Position numbers and translations under genes: made by a program. From NCBI RefSeq assembly GCF_016595155.1, contig NZ_JAENGP010000002.1, forward strand, positions 1 to 64,000: 64,000 nucleotides of DNA, written 5' to 3'. Positions within the stretch are counted from its first letter, which is position 1. Each line of letters opens with the position of its first letter. Shown here in pieces: positions 8,318-15,339 of this stretch. This DNA comes from Advenella mandrilli (GTDB lineage: Bacteria; Pseudomonadota; Gammaproteobacteria; Burkholderiales; Burkholderiaceae_B). The notes beneath the pieces are model-generated. The model ran no database searches. It had not been told where the DNA came from and saw only the letters and a program-made list of their open reading frames with translations.

Positions 8318-8665
8318 ATGATTCAGTCCCGTTTCGGTGACCAATCAAGCGCCCGCAATCAATCTGGCGTCATCAGCAAGCTGGCACGCCTGGCAAAAAA
8401 AGCAGGCAGGCCTGTCATTGAAAAAGCCCTGTTCCTGTTTTTCGCCGTACAAAACCCTAAAACACCGGCCTGGGCAAAACGCGTTATTTACGGTGCACTA
8501 GCCTATCTTGTCTTGCCACTTGATGCTATTCCCGACCTGATGCCCGTTGCCGGTTTTACCGATGACCTGGGCATTATTACCGCTGCCCTGGCAACGGTCT
8601 CTTTATATATTACCGCCGACGTTAAACAACAGGCACGGCAAACATTAGACAAGTGGTTTGAATAA
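8318..8665 (+). CDS. YkvA family (DUF1232) protein
   Basis: Protein of 115 aa. The DUF1232 core is seen as VIYGALAYLVLPLDAIPD followed by GFTDDLGIITAAL. It contains one or two hydrophobic segments, and a basic N-terminal tail precedes them. AAGGA lies upstream of the ATG. The function of the family is unknown. It follows the GlsB-like gene by 54 bp and may be co-transcribed with it. Confidence 0.82.
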   Translation: MIQSRFGDQSSARNQSGVISKLARLAKKAGRPVIEKALFLFFAVQNPKTPAWAKRVIYGALAYLVLPLDAIPDLMPVAGFTDDLGIITAALATVSLYITADVKQQARQTLDKWFE

Positions 8666-8703
8666 AGGCAATAATCGTTTATTTGCATTACTCACGATTA
8701 TTT

Positions 8704-10080
8704 ATGCCGCAACACTCACTCAAGGATTACTGGATAACCGAAACCCTAAGGCTTAGGGAAGAGCACTGGGGGCCCATTGAAGACGCCACCCTGCTGCACC
8801 AGATCCGCCATAGCCAGGAACCCGTCAGCCATAAAATCATCCAGCGTGCCGTCTTAATGGCCAAACGGGACGGGCTGGCAGCCACCATTGAAAAATGGAG
8901 TGCCCATGCACGCCTGGCTTTTTGGGCCATGGCATTGCTGGCCATTTTTGCCGGTATCGGCATGGCAGCCAGTGCCCTGGGAACGGGTCATGTCAACCTG
9001 CTGCTGGCACTGGTTGCCTTGCTGGGCTTGCACGCCATTACTTATTTATTCTGGCTGCTGTCTTTTTTGGCCCCTTATCATGGTGGTACCCTGCTGGGCC
9101 AGGCTTGGCTTTGGTTGGGCAAAAAACTGGCCCGTGGGCCCGATGCCACCCTGGCCCCACAGGCATTTATTAATATCCTTAACCAGAACAACGGCTTGCG
9201 CTGGCTACTGTCGGCCATTAGCCATGGTATCTGGGTGGTGATCATGGCGGCTGGTATTATTACCCTGCTGGCCCTGCTGGCAGCCCGGCAATATACCTTC
9301 GGCTGGGAAACCACCATCCTGCCCACCTCTTCCTTTGTGTCCATCACCCAGAGCATTGGCTTTTTGCCGCATTTATTGGGCTTTTCCATTCCTTCGGCTG
9401 ATATCATCCAGCAAAGCAGCGGCCTGCAAACCGCCGGCCCCGCATCACAGGCCATCTGGTCTTCCTGGCTGATTGGTGCAGTCATGGTGTACGGTTTGCT
9501 GCTGCGCCTGGCCAGCCTGCTGCTGTGCCTTTGGAAAACCCGGCAAGCCATGCGCCAAATACAGATTGATGAAACCCTGCCCGCCTATGCCGGCCTGGTA
9601 GACCGCCTGTCTGCACACAGCGAGCATATCGGGGTGGATGCCCCCGCCCCGGCCTTGCAAACCGCCCGGCGCAACACTCATCCTGCACTGGTACCGGCAG
9701 GCAGCCCGCTGGTGGTGGGGCTGGAATTAAGCCCGCGTGCGCCATGGCCACCCTTTGCACTGCCCGCCACCGTGCATGACCAGGGCAAGCTGGAAAGCCG
9801 CGAGCAGCGCCACCAGCTGCTGGCACATATGACCCGCCAAACCGTACCGGCCCTGCTGATTGTGTGTGATGCTGCACAAACCCCCGATCGAGGCACCCTG
9901 CATTTCATTACCGACCTGTCCAATCTGGCTTCGCGCACCGATATCTATCTGCAAAGCGGTCACGGCAAAGCGGAAAACCGCCTGCCATTATGGAAAGAGC
10001 GCCTGCAACAGGCCGGTTTTGGCATTGAACAGTTGCATGACACACAAAAAACACTGCCACAATGGATTCAGGCAAGTTGA
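8704..10080 (+). CDS. DUF2868 domain-containing membrane protein
   Basis: Protein of 458 aa with about four membrane segments: two near residues 70-125 (including MALLAIFAGIGMAAS), one around 185-200, and one near 265-285. Soluble N- and C-terminal parts flank them. In Burkholderiales DUF2868 proteins are regularly encoded just before a DUF3482 GTPase, and that is the case here: the stop codon overlaps the next start as TGATG. The pair therefore probably acts together at the inner membrane. The biochemical role is unknown. The start is the ATG at 8704; a TTG at 8683 is less likely. Confidence 0.8.
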   Translation: MPQHSLKDYWITETLRLREEHWGPIEDATLLHQIRHSQEPVSHKIIQRAVLMAKRDGLAATIEKWSAHARLAFWAMALLAIFAGIGMAASALGTGHVNLLLALVALLGLHAITYLFWLLSFLAPYHGGTLLGQAWLWLGKKLARGPDATLAPQAFINILNQNNGLRWLLSAISHGIWVVIMAAGIITLLALLAARQYTFGWETTILPTSSFVSITQSIGFLPHLLGFSIPSADIIQQSSGLQTAGPASQAIWSSWLIGAVMVYGLLLRLASLLLCLWKTRQAMRQIQIDETLPAYAGLVDRLSAHSEHIGVDAPAPALQTARRNTHPALVPAGSPLVVGLELSPRAPWPPFALPATVHDQGKLESREQRHQLLAHMTRQTVPALLIVCDAAQTPDRGTLHFITDLSNLASRTDIYLQSGHGKAENRLPLWKERLQQAGFGIEQLHDTQKTLPQWIQAS

Positions 10081-11471
10081 TGAATATGGAACCAAATAAA
10101 ATACTGCATCTGGCGGTTGTTGGCCACACCAACACCGGCAAAACCTCATTATTAAGAACCCTTACCCATGATACCGGGTTTGGGGAAATTGCCGACTTTC
10201 CCGGCACCACCCGTCATGTGGAAGGCGCCCGCCTGTTCCTGAACGGGCAGGCCGCGGTTGAACTGTTTGACACCCCGGGGCTGGAAGACGGCATTGCCCT
10301 GCTGGATTACCTGGACCAGCTTAAAGCGCAGACCCGGCAAGATTCATCCCGTTTTGATGGCCCGGAAAGCATTCAGCAGTTTCTGGACACCCCGGAAAGC
10401 AGGCAGCGTTTTGAACAGGAAGCCCGGGTTTTACGCAAACTGCTGGAATGTGATGCCGGTTTATATGTCATTGATATTCGCGACCCCGTACTGGCCAAGC
10501 ACCGGGATGAACTGGCCATTTTAAGCCGGTGCGGACGACCGCTGGTGCCCATTCTTAATTTCATGCACAGCAGTCCCAATTACCTTGCTGACTGGAAAGA
10601 ATCCCTAAGCCGCCTGGGCCTGCATTTAAGCATTGAGTTTGACTCGGTTGCCCCGGCCCTGGATGGTGAAGAACAGCTTTACCAGAAGCTAGCCCTGGTC
10701 CTGGACGGCCATGCCGCTACCCTGAAAGCGCTATCTGAAGACATCCACCGGCAACGCAAACTGCGACGGGACATTGCCTACAACATGATTGCCGAGCTCC
10801 TGATTGATGTGGCCGCTTTTCGCTATACCTGCGCGGGTGATGAAGAAAGCATCAAAAGCGCCACGGCCCTGTTACAGGACGTGATCCGCCAGCGGGAACA
10901 GGAAAGCATCCAGGCCCTGCTAACGCATTACCGTTTCAGGCAGGAAGACTATCCCGACCAGACCCTGCCCATTGAAGGTGGGCGCTGGGGCATGGACCTG
11001 TTCCAACCGCAAGCATTGATGGAAATGGGCATCCAGGTGAGTAAAGGGTTTGTGGCCGGGGCCATGGCCGGCGCAGCGGTCGATGTCATGTCAGCCGGAC
11101 TAAGTCTGGGCACCGCCACCCTGATTGGCGGCGTGATTGGCAGCGTATGGCAGGGCGTGGACAAATTTGGCAAGCGCATTCTGGGCAAGCTGCAGGGCTA
11201 CCGCGAAATTACCCTTGATGACGCGATTATCCGCCTGCTGGGCATCCGCAGCCTGCAACTGCTTAACGCCCTGGAAATGCGTGGCCACGCAGACCAGCGC
11301 CCCATTATGCTGAACACGGAAACCGTTACCGACCAATTCAAGGAAGGTGATTTACCCGAAGAAATCCTGGAAGCCCGCAGCCTGCCGCAATGGTCCAAAA
11401 TGAGCGAGCATTTTGAAACCGGCGCCCGTCGTAATGCCGCCATCAAGTCGCTGGCACGTAAACTTCGTTAA
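10080..11471 (+). CDS. DUF3482 GTPase, partner of the DUF2868 protein
   Basis: Protein of 463 aa. The N-terminal half is a small-GTPase domain of the Era/EngA type. The P-loop is GHTNTGKTS near residue 15, followed by a TTRHVEG switch region and the DTPGLEDG G3 motif. A canonical NKxD motif is not obvious (PILNFMHS lies at the expected place). The C-terminal half is DUF3482, with a hydrophobic glycine/alanine-rich stretch (FVAGAMAGAAVDVMSAG) that may insert into or touch the membrane. The start overlaps the DUF2868 stop by one base, implying translational coupling. Cellular role unknown. Confidence 0.82.
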   Translation: MNMEPNKILHLAVVGHTNTGKTSLLRTLTHDTGFGEIADFPGTTRHVEGARLFLNGQAAVELFDTPGLEDGIALLDYLDQLKAQTRQDSSRFDGPESIQQFLDTPESRQRFEQEARVLRKLLECDAGLYVIDIRDPVLAKHRDELAILSRCGRPLVPILNFMHSSPNYLADWKESLSRLGLHLSIEFDSVAPALDGEEQLYQKLALVLDGHAATLKALSEDIHRQRKLRRDIAYNMIAELLIDVAAFRYTCAGDEESIKSATALLQDVIRQREQESIQALLTHYRFRQEDYPDQTLPIEGGRWGMDLFQPQALMEMGIQVSKGFVAGAMAGAAVDVMSAGLSLGTATLIGGVIGSVWQGVDKFGKRILGKLQGYREITLDDAIIRLLGIRSLQLLNALEMRGHADQRPIMLNTETVTDQFKEGDLPEEILEARSLPQWSKMSEHFETGARRNAAIKSLARKLR

Positions 11472-11481
11472 CAGGTGCTGA

Positions 11482-11540
11482 AGGGCGGGGTTATACGATG
11501 TAGTGGTTGACATCCTCCCCGCCCTGAACGACGGGGTTTT
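11482..11540. mobile_element. IS200/IS605-type end remnant or terminator
   Basis: AGGGCGGGG (11482-11490) pairs perfectly with CCCCGCCCT (11517-11525). A second hairpin, CCCCG with CGGGG, is followed by TTTTAC. The stretch TTGACATCCTCCCCGCCC resembles the right ends of IS200/IS605-family elements as I remember them. No tnpA or tnpB is present, so at most this is a solo end. It also serves well as the terminator of the DUF3482 gene. Confidence 0.4.
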
Positions 11541-11560
11541 ACGCGCAAATCCGATAAATG

Positions 11561-11640
11561 CGCATTCCCACGCTGGAGTGAACTGACCCCAATAAGTTTA
11601 ATAGGAGTCCAACTTCTGGAGGTCAGGACATGGGAGCGGG
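11561..11640. repeat. Palindromic MITE-like element, copy 2
   Basis: This copy keeps the left arm TGAACTGACCCC (11579-11590) and the inner AATAAGTT and TCCAACTT segments. It aligns with the reverse complement of the 2165-2242 element over about 50 bp. The right arm is degraded (GGAGGTCAGG instead of GGGGTCAGTT). Flanks resembling CATTCCCACGC and CATGGGAGCGGG are also shared. Confidence 0.65.
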
Positions 11641-11845
11641 AAAGGCCACCACCCCGTCGCTACGCGCCACCCCTCCGCAGAGGGGAATTTTTCTTCTTCG
11701 TGGCAACATCTGTATCAGAACATGAGAACGAAAAGGAGTCCAACTTCTGGAGGTCAGGGCATGGGAGCGGGGAAAGGCCACCACCCCGTCGCTACGCGCC
11801 ACCCCTCCACAGAGGGGAATTTTTCTTCTTCGTGGCAACATCTGT
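11604..11845. repeat. Tandem direct duplication, about 110 bp, period 131 bp
   Basis: Positions 11604-11713 and 11735-11845 are nearly identical. Each runs from GGAGTCCAACTTCTGG to GGCAACATCTGT and differs at only a few bases. Each copy contains a CCACCCCTCC-AGAGGGG hairpin followed by AATTTTTCTTCTT, which looks like a terminator on the plus strand. Short ORFs that cross this patch on both strands consist of repeat sequence and are not called as genes. Confidence 0.85.
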
Positions 11846-11850
11846 GTTTG

Positions 11851-11895
11851 CATTCCCCTCTGTGGAGGGGTGGCAGGCGAAGCCTGACGGGGTGG
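11851..11895. repeat. GC-rich dispersed palindromic unit
   Basis: CATTCCCCTCTGTGGAGGGG is followed by TGGCAGGCGAAGCCTGACGG. It is an inverted relative of the hairpins in the neighbouring tandem repeat and of the element at 52712-52778. Together with the features at 11482-11845 it accounts for nearly all of the 481-bp gap between the DUF3482 gene and the TPM operon. No gene is seen in the gap. Confidence 0.7.
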
Positions 11896-11952
11896 TTCCT
11901 GGCCCCATTTTCCTGCTTGGGAACGCTCCGCGTCACACAAAAACGCCTACCC

Positions 11953-12450
11953 TTAAAGCATCACCGGCGCATCGGGCAGGAAATTGGGGCCATTCTCACC
12001 CGCTTCCTGAGTGCAATATTGGGCCAGAATGGCCTCTAGCCCAATCACGGCTTCGGTCAGGCCTTCCTGATATTGATCTTCAGAAAAACGCAGTTCCAGT
12101 CCCGAACAAACCGCCTTCCATTCATGTTCCGCCGATTTCAGGCCCTTATCAGCAATAATTTCAATTTTGTGCCGGTCTAGTGCAATATATAGCAACACCC
12201 CCGTGTTATGGGGCGTCTCCCACACTCGCAGGCGGCCAAAAACCTCCAGAGCCCGTTCGGCACTGCTTTTGACATGCGAAGGCATGGCCGCTTCTATGGC
12301 AACCACCAGCTCGCCATGATGATGGGTTTCTTCACTGACGCGGATCTGTTCGGTAATGTCCTTCATGAAACCGGCGTGAAAGTGCTTGCGTCTCAGCCAC
12401 CAGCCATGCATAGAATCCAAATCGAGCCATTTTAACCATTTACCAGCCAC
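11953..12450 (-). CDS. TPM domain-containing protein, second in lemA operon
   Basis: About 165 aa. The TPM (TLP18.3/Psb32/MOLO-1) core can be followed from residue 20 on: ITEQIRVSEETHHHGELVVAIEAAMP, an ALEVFGRLRVWETPHNTGVLLYI block, and HKIEIIADKGL. It lacks the signal peptide and glycine-rich tail of the preceding protein. I choose the GTG at 12448-12450 because GGAGGAG lies six bases upstream, inside the glycine codons that end the previous gene; the two genes overlap by 11 bp. The longer open frame to 12621 is a frame-shifted reading of the neighbour's glycine repeat and is rejected. Function probably linked to membrane or envelope maintenance, inferred from lemA context. Confidence 0.82.
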   Translation of the reverse strand: MAGKWLKWLDLDSMHGWWLRRKHFHAGFMKDITEQIRVSEETHHHGELVVAIEAAMPSHVKSSAERALEVFGRLRVWETPHNTGVLLYIALDRHKIEIIADKGLKSAEHEWKAVCSGLELRFSEDQYQEGLTEAVIGLEAILAQYCTQEAGENGPNFLPDAPVML

Positions 12451-13345
12451 CGGATGCTCCTCCTCCGCCACTGCTTCCGCCACCACCGCCGCCGAAGCCA
12501 CCGCCACCAAAACCGCCACCGCCAAAACCTCCGCTACCAAAGCCACCACCGAAACCGTCGCGTCTGCCACGGCCACGGCTGGCACTGCTGATCTTGCGTT
12601 CGGGCATGAACTTATGGGCAATAAAACTAATTAAAAACCCGCCCACGGCACCCAGCAGGGCAAAACCGAAGCTGCCGGTAACACCAAAAATAACCACCCC
12701 GGCAATGACCGCTGCCAGCAAGGCCGGCCACAGGGAAATAAAAAATGCCATGAAAATAAAAAACGGCCAATCCTCTTCATCAAAATCGGATGACTGCTGC
12801 CAATCATTAACGGGTGGGGGCAGCTCTTCGGTTTCAATCAGGTCCACCAGCGCATCAACACCGGCCTGTACGCCACCGGCATAGTCATCCATCTTGAAAT
12901 GCGGTGCCACATGATCATTGATAATCCGCGAGGCAAGGACATCGGGCACTGCACCTTCCAGGCCATAGCCCACTTCCAGCCGCATGCGGCGGTCATCCTT
13001 GGCAATCAAGAAAAGAATGCCATCATCCACCTTGGCCCGGCCCACTTTCCATTCATCAAAAACCCGGCGCGAATAGGTTTCAACCGTATCGGGCCCCACC
13101 GTGGGCACCATTAGCACAAACACCTGGGCGCCCTTGCTTTTTTCAAGGGCCTCCAGTTTTTGTTCGATATCGGCCTGCTGCGCGGCTGAAAGCGTACCGG
13201 TAAGGTCGCTTACCCGCGCCTGCAGGTTGGGTACGGGCACCAGTTCCTGGGCGCTGGCCTGCCACCCTGCCAATGCCAGCAGCATGAAAAGCAATGACAG
13301 GACATAGCGTGTCATTACGGGGGAACGAACAAATGAAGCAGACAT
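12440..13345 (-). CDS. TPM domain-containing protein, YgcG family, Gly-rich C-terminus
   Basis: Protein of 301 aa. A signal peptide (MTRYVLSLLFMLLALAGWQASA) is followed by the TPM domain with the usual VSDLTGTLSAAQQADIEQKL start, RRVFDEWKVGRAKVDDGILFLI and RMRLEVGYGLEG. Two or three membrane segments follow around residues 195-245. The tail is a low-complexity glycine/serine run ending SGGW. LemA-YgcG-TPM operons are common in proteobacteria. The outer ATG overlaps the lemA stop (TAATG); an internal ATG at 13315 starts exactly at the signal peptide and is an alternative. Confidence 0.88.
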   Translation of the reverse strand: MSASFVRSPVMTRYVLSLLFMLLALAGWQASAQELVPVPNLQARVSDLTGTLSAAQQADIEQKLEALEKSKGAQVFVLMVPTVGPDTVETYSRRVFDEWKVGRAKVDDGILFLIAKDDRRMRLEVGYGLEGAVPDVLASRIINDHVAPHFKMDDYAGGVQAGVDALVDLIETEELPPPVNDWQQSSDFDEEDWPFFIFMAFFISLWPALLAAVIAGVVIFGVTGSFGFALLGAVGGFLISFIAHKFMPERKISSASRGRGRRDGFGGGFGSGGFGGGGFGGGGFGGGGGGSSGGGGASGGW

Positions 13346-13971
13346 TACTGTACCGTTGCGGGTTGGTTGGCCCGTGGCGAAGTATCAAACCGAACTTCAG
13401 GCACACGCATGATTTCCGCCTGGTTTTCTACCCCGAAATTGGGCTTGACATCGTAGCCAAAGATTTTGGCGGTAATCAAAGTGGGGAACGTACGGATAAG
13501 CGTATTGTAGCCTTGCACTTCTTTAATATAACGGCCGCGGGCAGTGGCTATCCGGTTTTCAGTGCCTTCCAGCTGCACGTTAAGATCGCGGAACAAGGCA
13601 TCTGCCTTCAGTTGCGGGTAATTTTCTGACACGGCAATCAAGCGGGACAGGGCCGAAGTAAGTTGCCCCTGGGCGGCCTGGAACTGGGCTAGTTCTTCAC
13701 CGGTAGGCAGTTTATCGGCCGAGACCTGCACCGAGCCCACCCGTGAACGGGCATTGGTCACTTCGATCAGCACCTCGCGCTCATTAACCATATAAGCATT
13801 AACACTGGACACCAGCTGGGGCACCAGGTCGGCACGGCGCTGGTATTGGTTAAGGGTCTCGGACCAGGAAGCCTTGACACCTTCATCCAGCGTCTGGATC
13901 TCGTTATAGCCGCAGCCAGCCAAAACCGTTGACAGCAAAAAAACACTAATGAGGGAAAAAATTCGTTTCAT
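13345..13971 (-). CDS. lemA: LemA family lipoprotein
   Basis: Protein of 208 aa. The N-terminus is a lipoprotein signal with lipobox LAGC, so the mature protein should be a lipid-anchored envelope protein. The LemA domain is evident: QTLDEGVKASWSETLNQYQRRADLVPQL, VIEVTNARS-like and AQGQLTSALSRL motifs, and YNTLIRTFPT near the end. The family forms long helical bundles; its function is unclear. It heads a three-gene operon with two TPM-domain proteins, each start overlapping the previous stop. Confidence 0.92.
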   Translation of the reverse strand: MKRIFSLISVFLLSTVLAGCGYNEIQTLDEGVKASWSETLNQYQRRADLVPQLVSSVNAYMVNEREVLIEVTNARSRVGSVQVSADKLPTGEELAQFQAAQGQLTSALSRLIAVSENYPQLKADALFRDLNVQLEGTENRIATARGRYIKEVQGYNTLIRTFPTLITAKIFGYDVKPNFGVENQAEIMRVPEVRFDTSPRANQPATVQ

Positions 13972-14090
13972 GATTTCTCTTTAAGACTTGAATAAGCAGG
14001 GCCAAGGCAAAACAGGCCTGTTCAGGGGGATTATATCCTGCCAAGGCGTGCCAGCCGTTGTAAAAAAACGGCGTAAACAGGGTAATCGGG

Positions 14091-14252
14091 TTAATTAATG
14101 CAAAAACCAAGGCCCAACAAGGTGATATTTGCTGCGGCAGCCAGGAAGGTAATCAACGAGGCCTCGCGGGGTTTAGATTCGATAACTACAGCAAATCAGC
14201 GAAAACCCAGACAAGCATAAAAAAGTATAAGGTCGTATAAGTTAAACATCAT
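14091..14252 (-). pseudogene. Two-helix microprotein ORF interrupted by in-frame TGA
   Basis: Behind a strong ribosome site (AAGGAG, two bases before the first of two ATGs at 14252) lies an 18-codon frame that ends in TGA at 14196-14198. The same frame then stays open for 34 more codons to TAA at 14091. The two halves form a sensible helical hairpin: FNLYDLILFYACLGF and, after a hydrophilic ESKPREAS turn, LITFLAAAANITLLGLGF. This looks like a small membrane protein broken by one nonsense mutation, though the short 18-aa product could be real. It is the only coding signal I see in the 375-bp gap before the LysE gene. Confidence 0.4.
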
Positions 14253-14346
14253 GCTCCTTAACCTGGCACGGTCAATTTCAATGCTGGAGTCATGGTAAAA
14301 TTCAAGGTTCCCGCATTATTTCTAACTCTCTACTCCCGCCCTCACC

Positions 14347-14979
14347 ATGTCTCTTTCCGTCTGGCTTACCCTTTTTGCCGCTTCCTGGGCTATTTCAATC
14401 TCACCCGGGCCGGGTGCCGTGGCATCCATGTCATCGGGTTTGCGCTTTGGATTCAAACGGGGTTACTGGAACGCCATTGGCCTGGCTATTGGCCTTGCCA
14501 TCCAGTTTGTCATTAGCGTGATTGGTGTTGGTGCCCTGCTCGCCACCTCTGAAATGGCGTTTAATATCGTCAAGTGGGCGGGCGTACTTTATCTTATTTA
14601 CCTGGGCTATAAACAATACCGTTCGCCGGTTGCCATGATCCGGCTTGAGCAGGATTCTCTACCCAATACGCCTGCCCACAAACTGGTTATGCAGGGTATC
14701 CTGGTGAATATCATGAACCCCAAAGGGGCCATTTTCCTGCTGGCGGTCATTCCGCAATTTCTTGACCTGTCCAAACCGCTGCTTATCCAGTATGCGTTAA
14801 TTTCCTCTACCCTGTGCGCTGTGGACCTGGCCGTGATGGCCGTTTATACCGGCCTGGCGGCCAAGGTTATGCATCTCATGCGCAACCCGCATCATGCGGC
14901 CAGAATGAATAAGTTCTTTGGGGTGTTATTTATTATGGCTGCCCTGTTTATGGCAGGCATGGGGCAAAAGCTGGGCTAA
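14347..14979 (+). CDS. LysE/RhtB family amino-acid exporter
   Basis: Protein of 210 aa with six membrane helices. The N-terminal SPGPGAVASMSSGLRFGFKRG motif is the LysE/RhtB signature, and LYLIYLGYKQYRSP and GILVNIMNPKGAIFLLAVIPQFL are typical of the second half. Members export homoserine, threonine or other amino acids; the substrate is not predictable. It stands alone: the gap after it holds two inverted-repeat structures before nrdD. Confidence 0.85.
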   Translation: MSLSVWLTLFAASWAISISPGPGAVASMSSGLRFGFKRGYWNAIGLAIGLAIQFVISVIGVGALLATSEMAFNIVKWAGVLYLIYLGYKQYRSPVAMIRLEQDSLPNTPAHKLVMQGILVNIMNPKGAIFLLAVIPQFLDLSKPLLIQYALISSTLCAVDLAVMAVYTGLAAKVMHLMRNPHHAARMNKFFGVLFIMAALFMAGMGQKLG

Positions 14980-15011
14980 GAGGTGTTCCTGTACAGAAAG
15001 CTGGCTGTATA

Positions 15012-15100
15012 CGTTTCCACTCAGGAGCGTCGGAACGAGGACGAGTTGAGTGCGGGAAGCGGTCTGTTTTTTCTTCCGATGCTCCTGCGTGGGAATGAGG
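15012..15100. repeat. Inverted-repeat element
   Basis: Imperfect 22-bp arms at 15012-15033 and 15076-15097 (GTTTCCACTCAGGAGCGTCG against its near complement) flank about 42 bp that contain a TTTTTTCTTCC run. The arms share the CATTCCCACGC/CGGAACGAG style of the other palindromes in the window. Lying 33 bp after the LysE stop, it can act as a terminator. The only other things seen in the 360-bp gap before nrdD are the hairpin at 15122-15193 and the FNR-like box. Confidence 0.6.
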
Positions 15101-15121
15101 ATTCCTAGCGAGTAAAGTAAA

Positions 15122-15193
15122 GCGTTCTGACACTGCCGATGCAGCGACTTCGGCGCGAAGCGGCGTCGGCGCAAATCGGCAGTGTCAGAACGC
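15122..15193. repeat. Long hairpin with conserved 34-nt core, copy 2
   Basis: Perfect 19-nt arms (15122-15140 and 15175-15193) enclose the 34-nt core at 15141-15174. The core matches that at 4159-4192 in 30 of 34 positions, while the arms are unrelated in sequence. In both copies the core can form CTTCG/CGAAG. Core positions 15 and 21 change together from C and G to G and C, which fits base pairing between them. It is 36 bp upstream of the FNR-like box of nrdD. Confidence 0.9.
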
Positions 15194-15229
15194 GCTGCCA
15201 AATAAATATAATCAGAATCCGGCAGAAGA

Positions 15230-15243
15230 TTAATCCAGATCAA
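15230..15243 (+). promoter_or_regulatory. FNR/Dnr-like operator upstream of nrdD
   Basis: TTAATCCAGATCAA matches the FNR/Dnr consensus TTGAT-N4-ATCAA with one mismatch in the left half. It lies 97 bp before the nrdD start. Oxygen-independent ribonucleotide reductase genes are classic targets of FNR-type activators, and a Dnr-like regulator is encoded 7 kb away. Confidence 0.55.
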
Positions 15244-15339
15244 GCTATCCGCTTTTATTGCAAACCCACCCTTGAAACAACTACATCTTGTGTTTAATAT
15301 CCATAAAAACACCATATATAGTTTTTCAAGGATAAACGC

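Noticed and set aside
12451-12621. Ala/Val-rich N-terminal extension of the second TPM protein
   Set aside because: It is an alternative-frame reading of the glycine-rich tail of the preceding gene; the GTG start with GGAGGAG is better.
14190-14200. Selenocysteine reading of the TGA in the microORF
   Set aside because: No selenocysteine insertion hairpin was evident by eye and no selenoprotein genes are nearby; a nonsense mutation is simpler.
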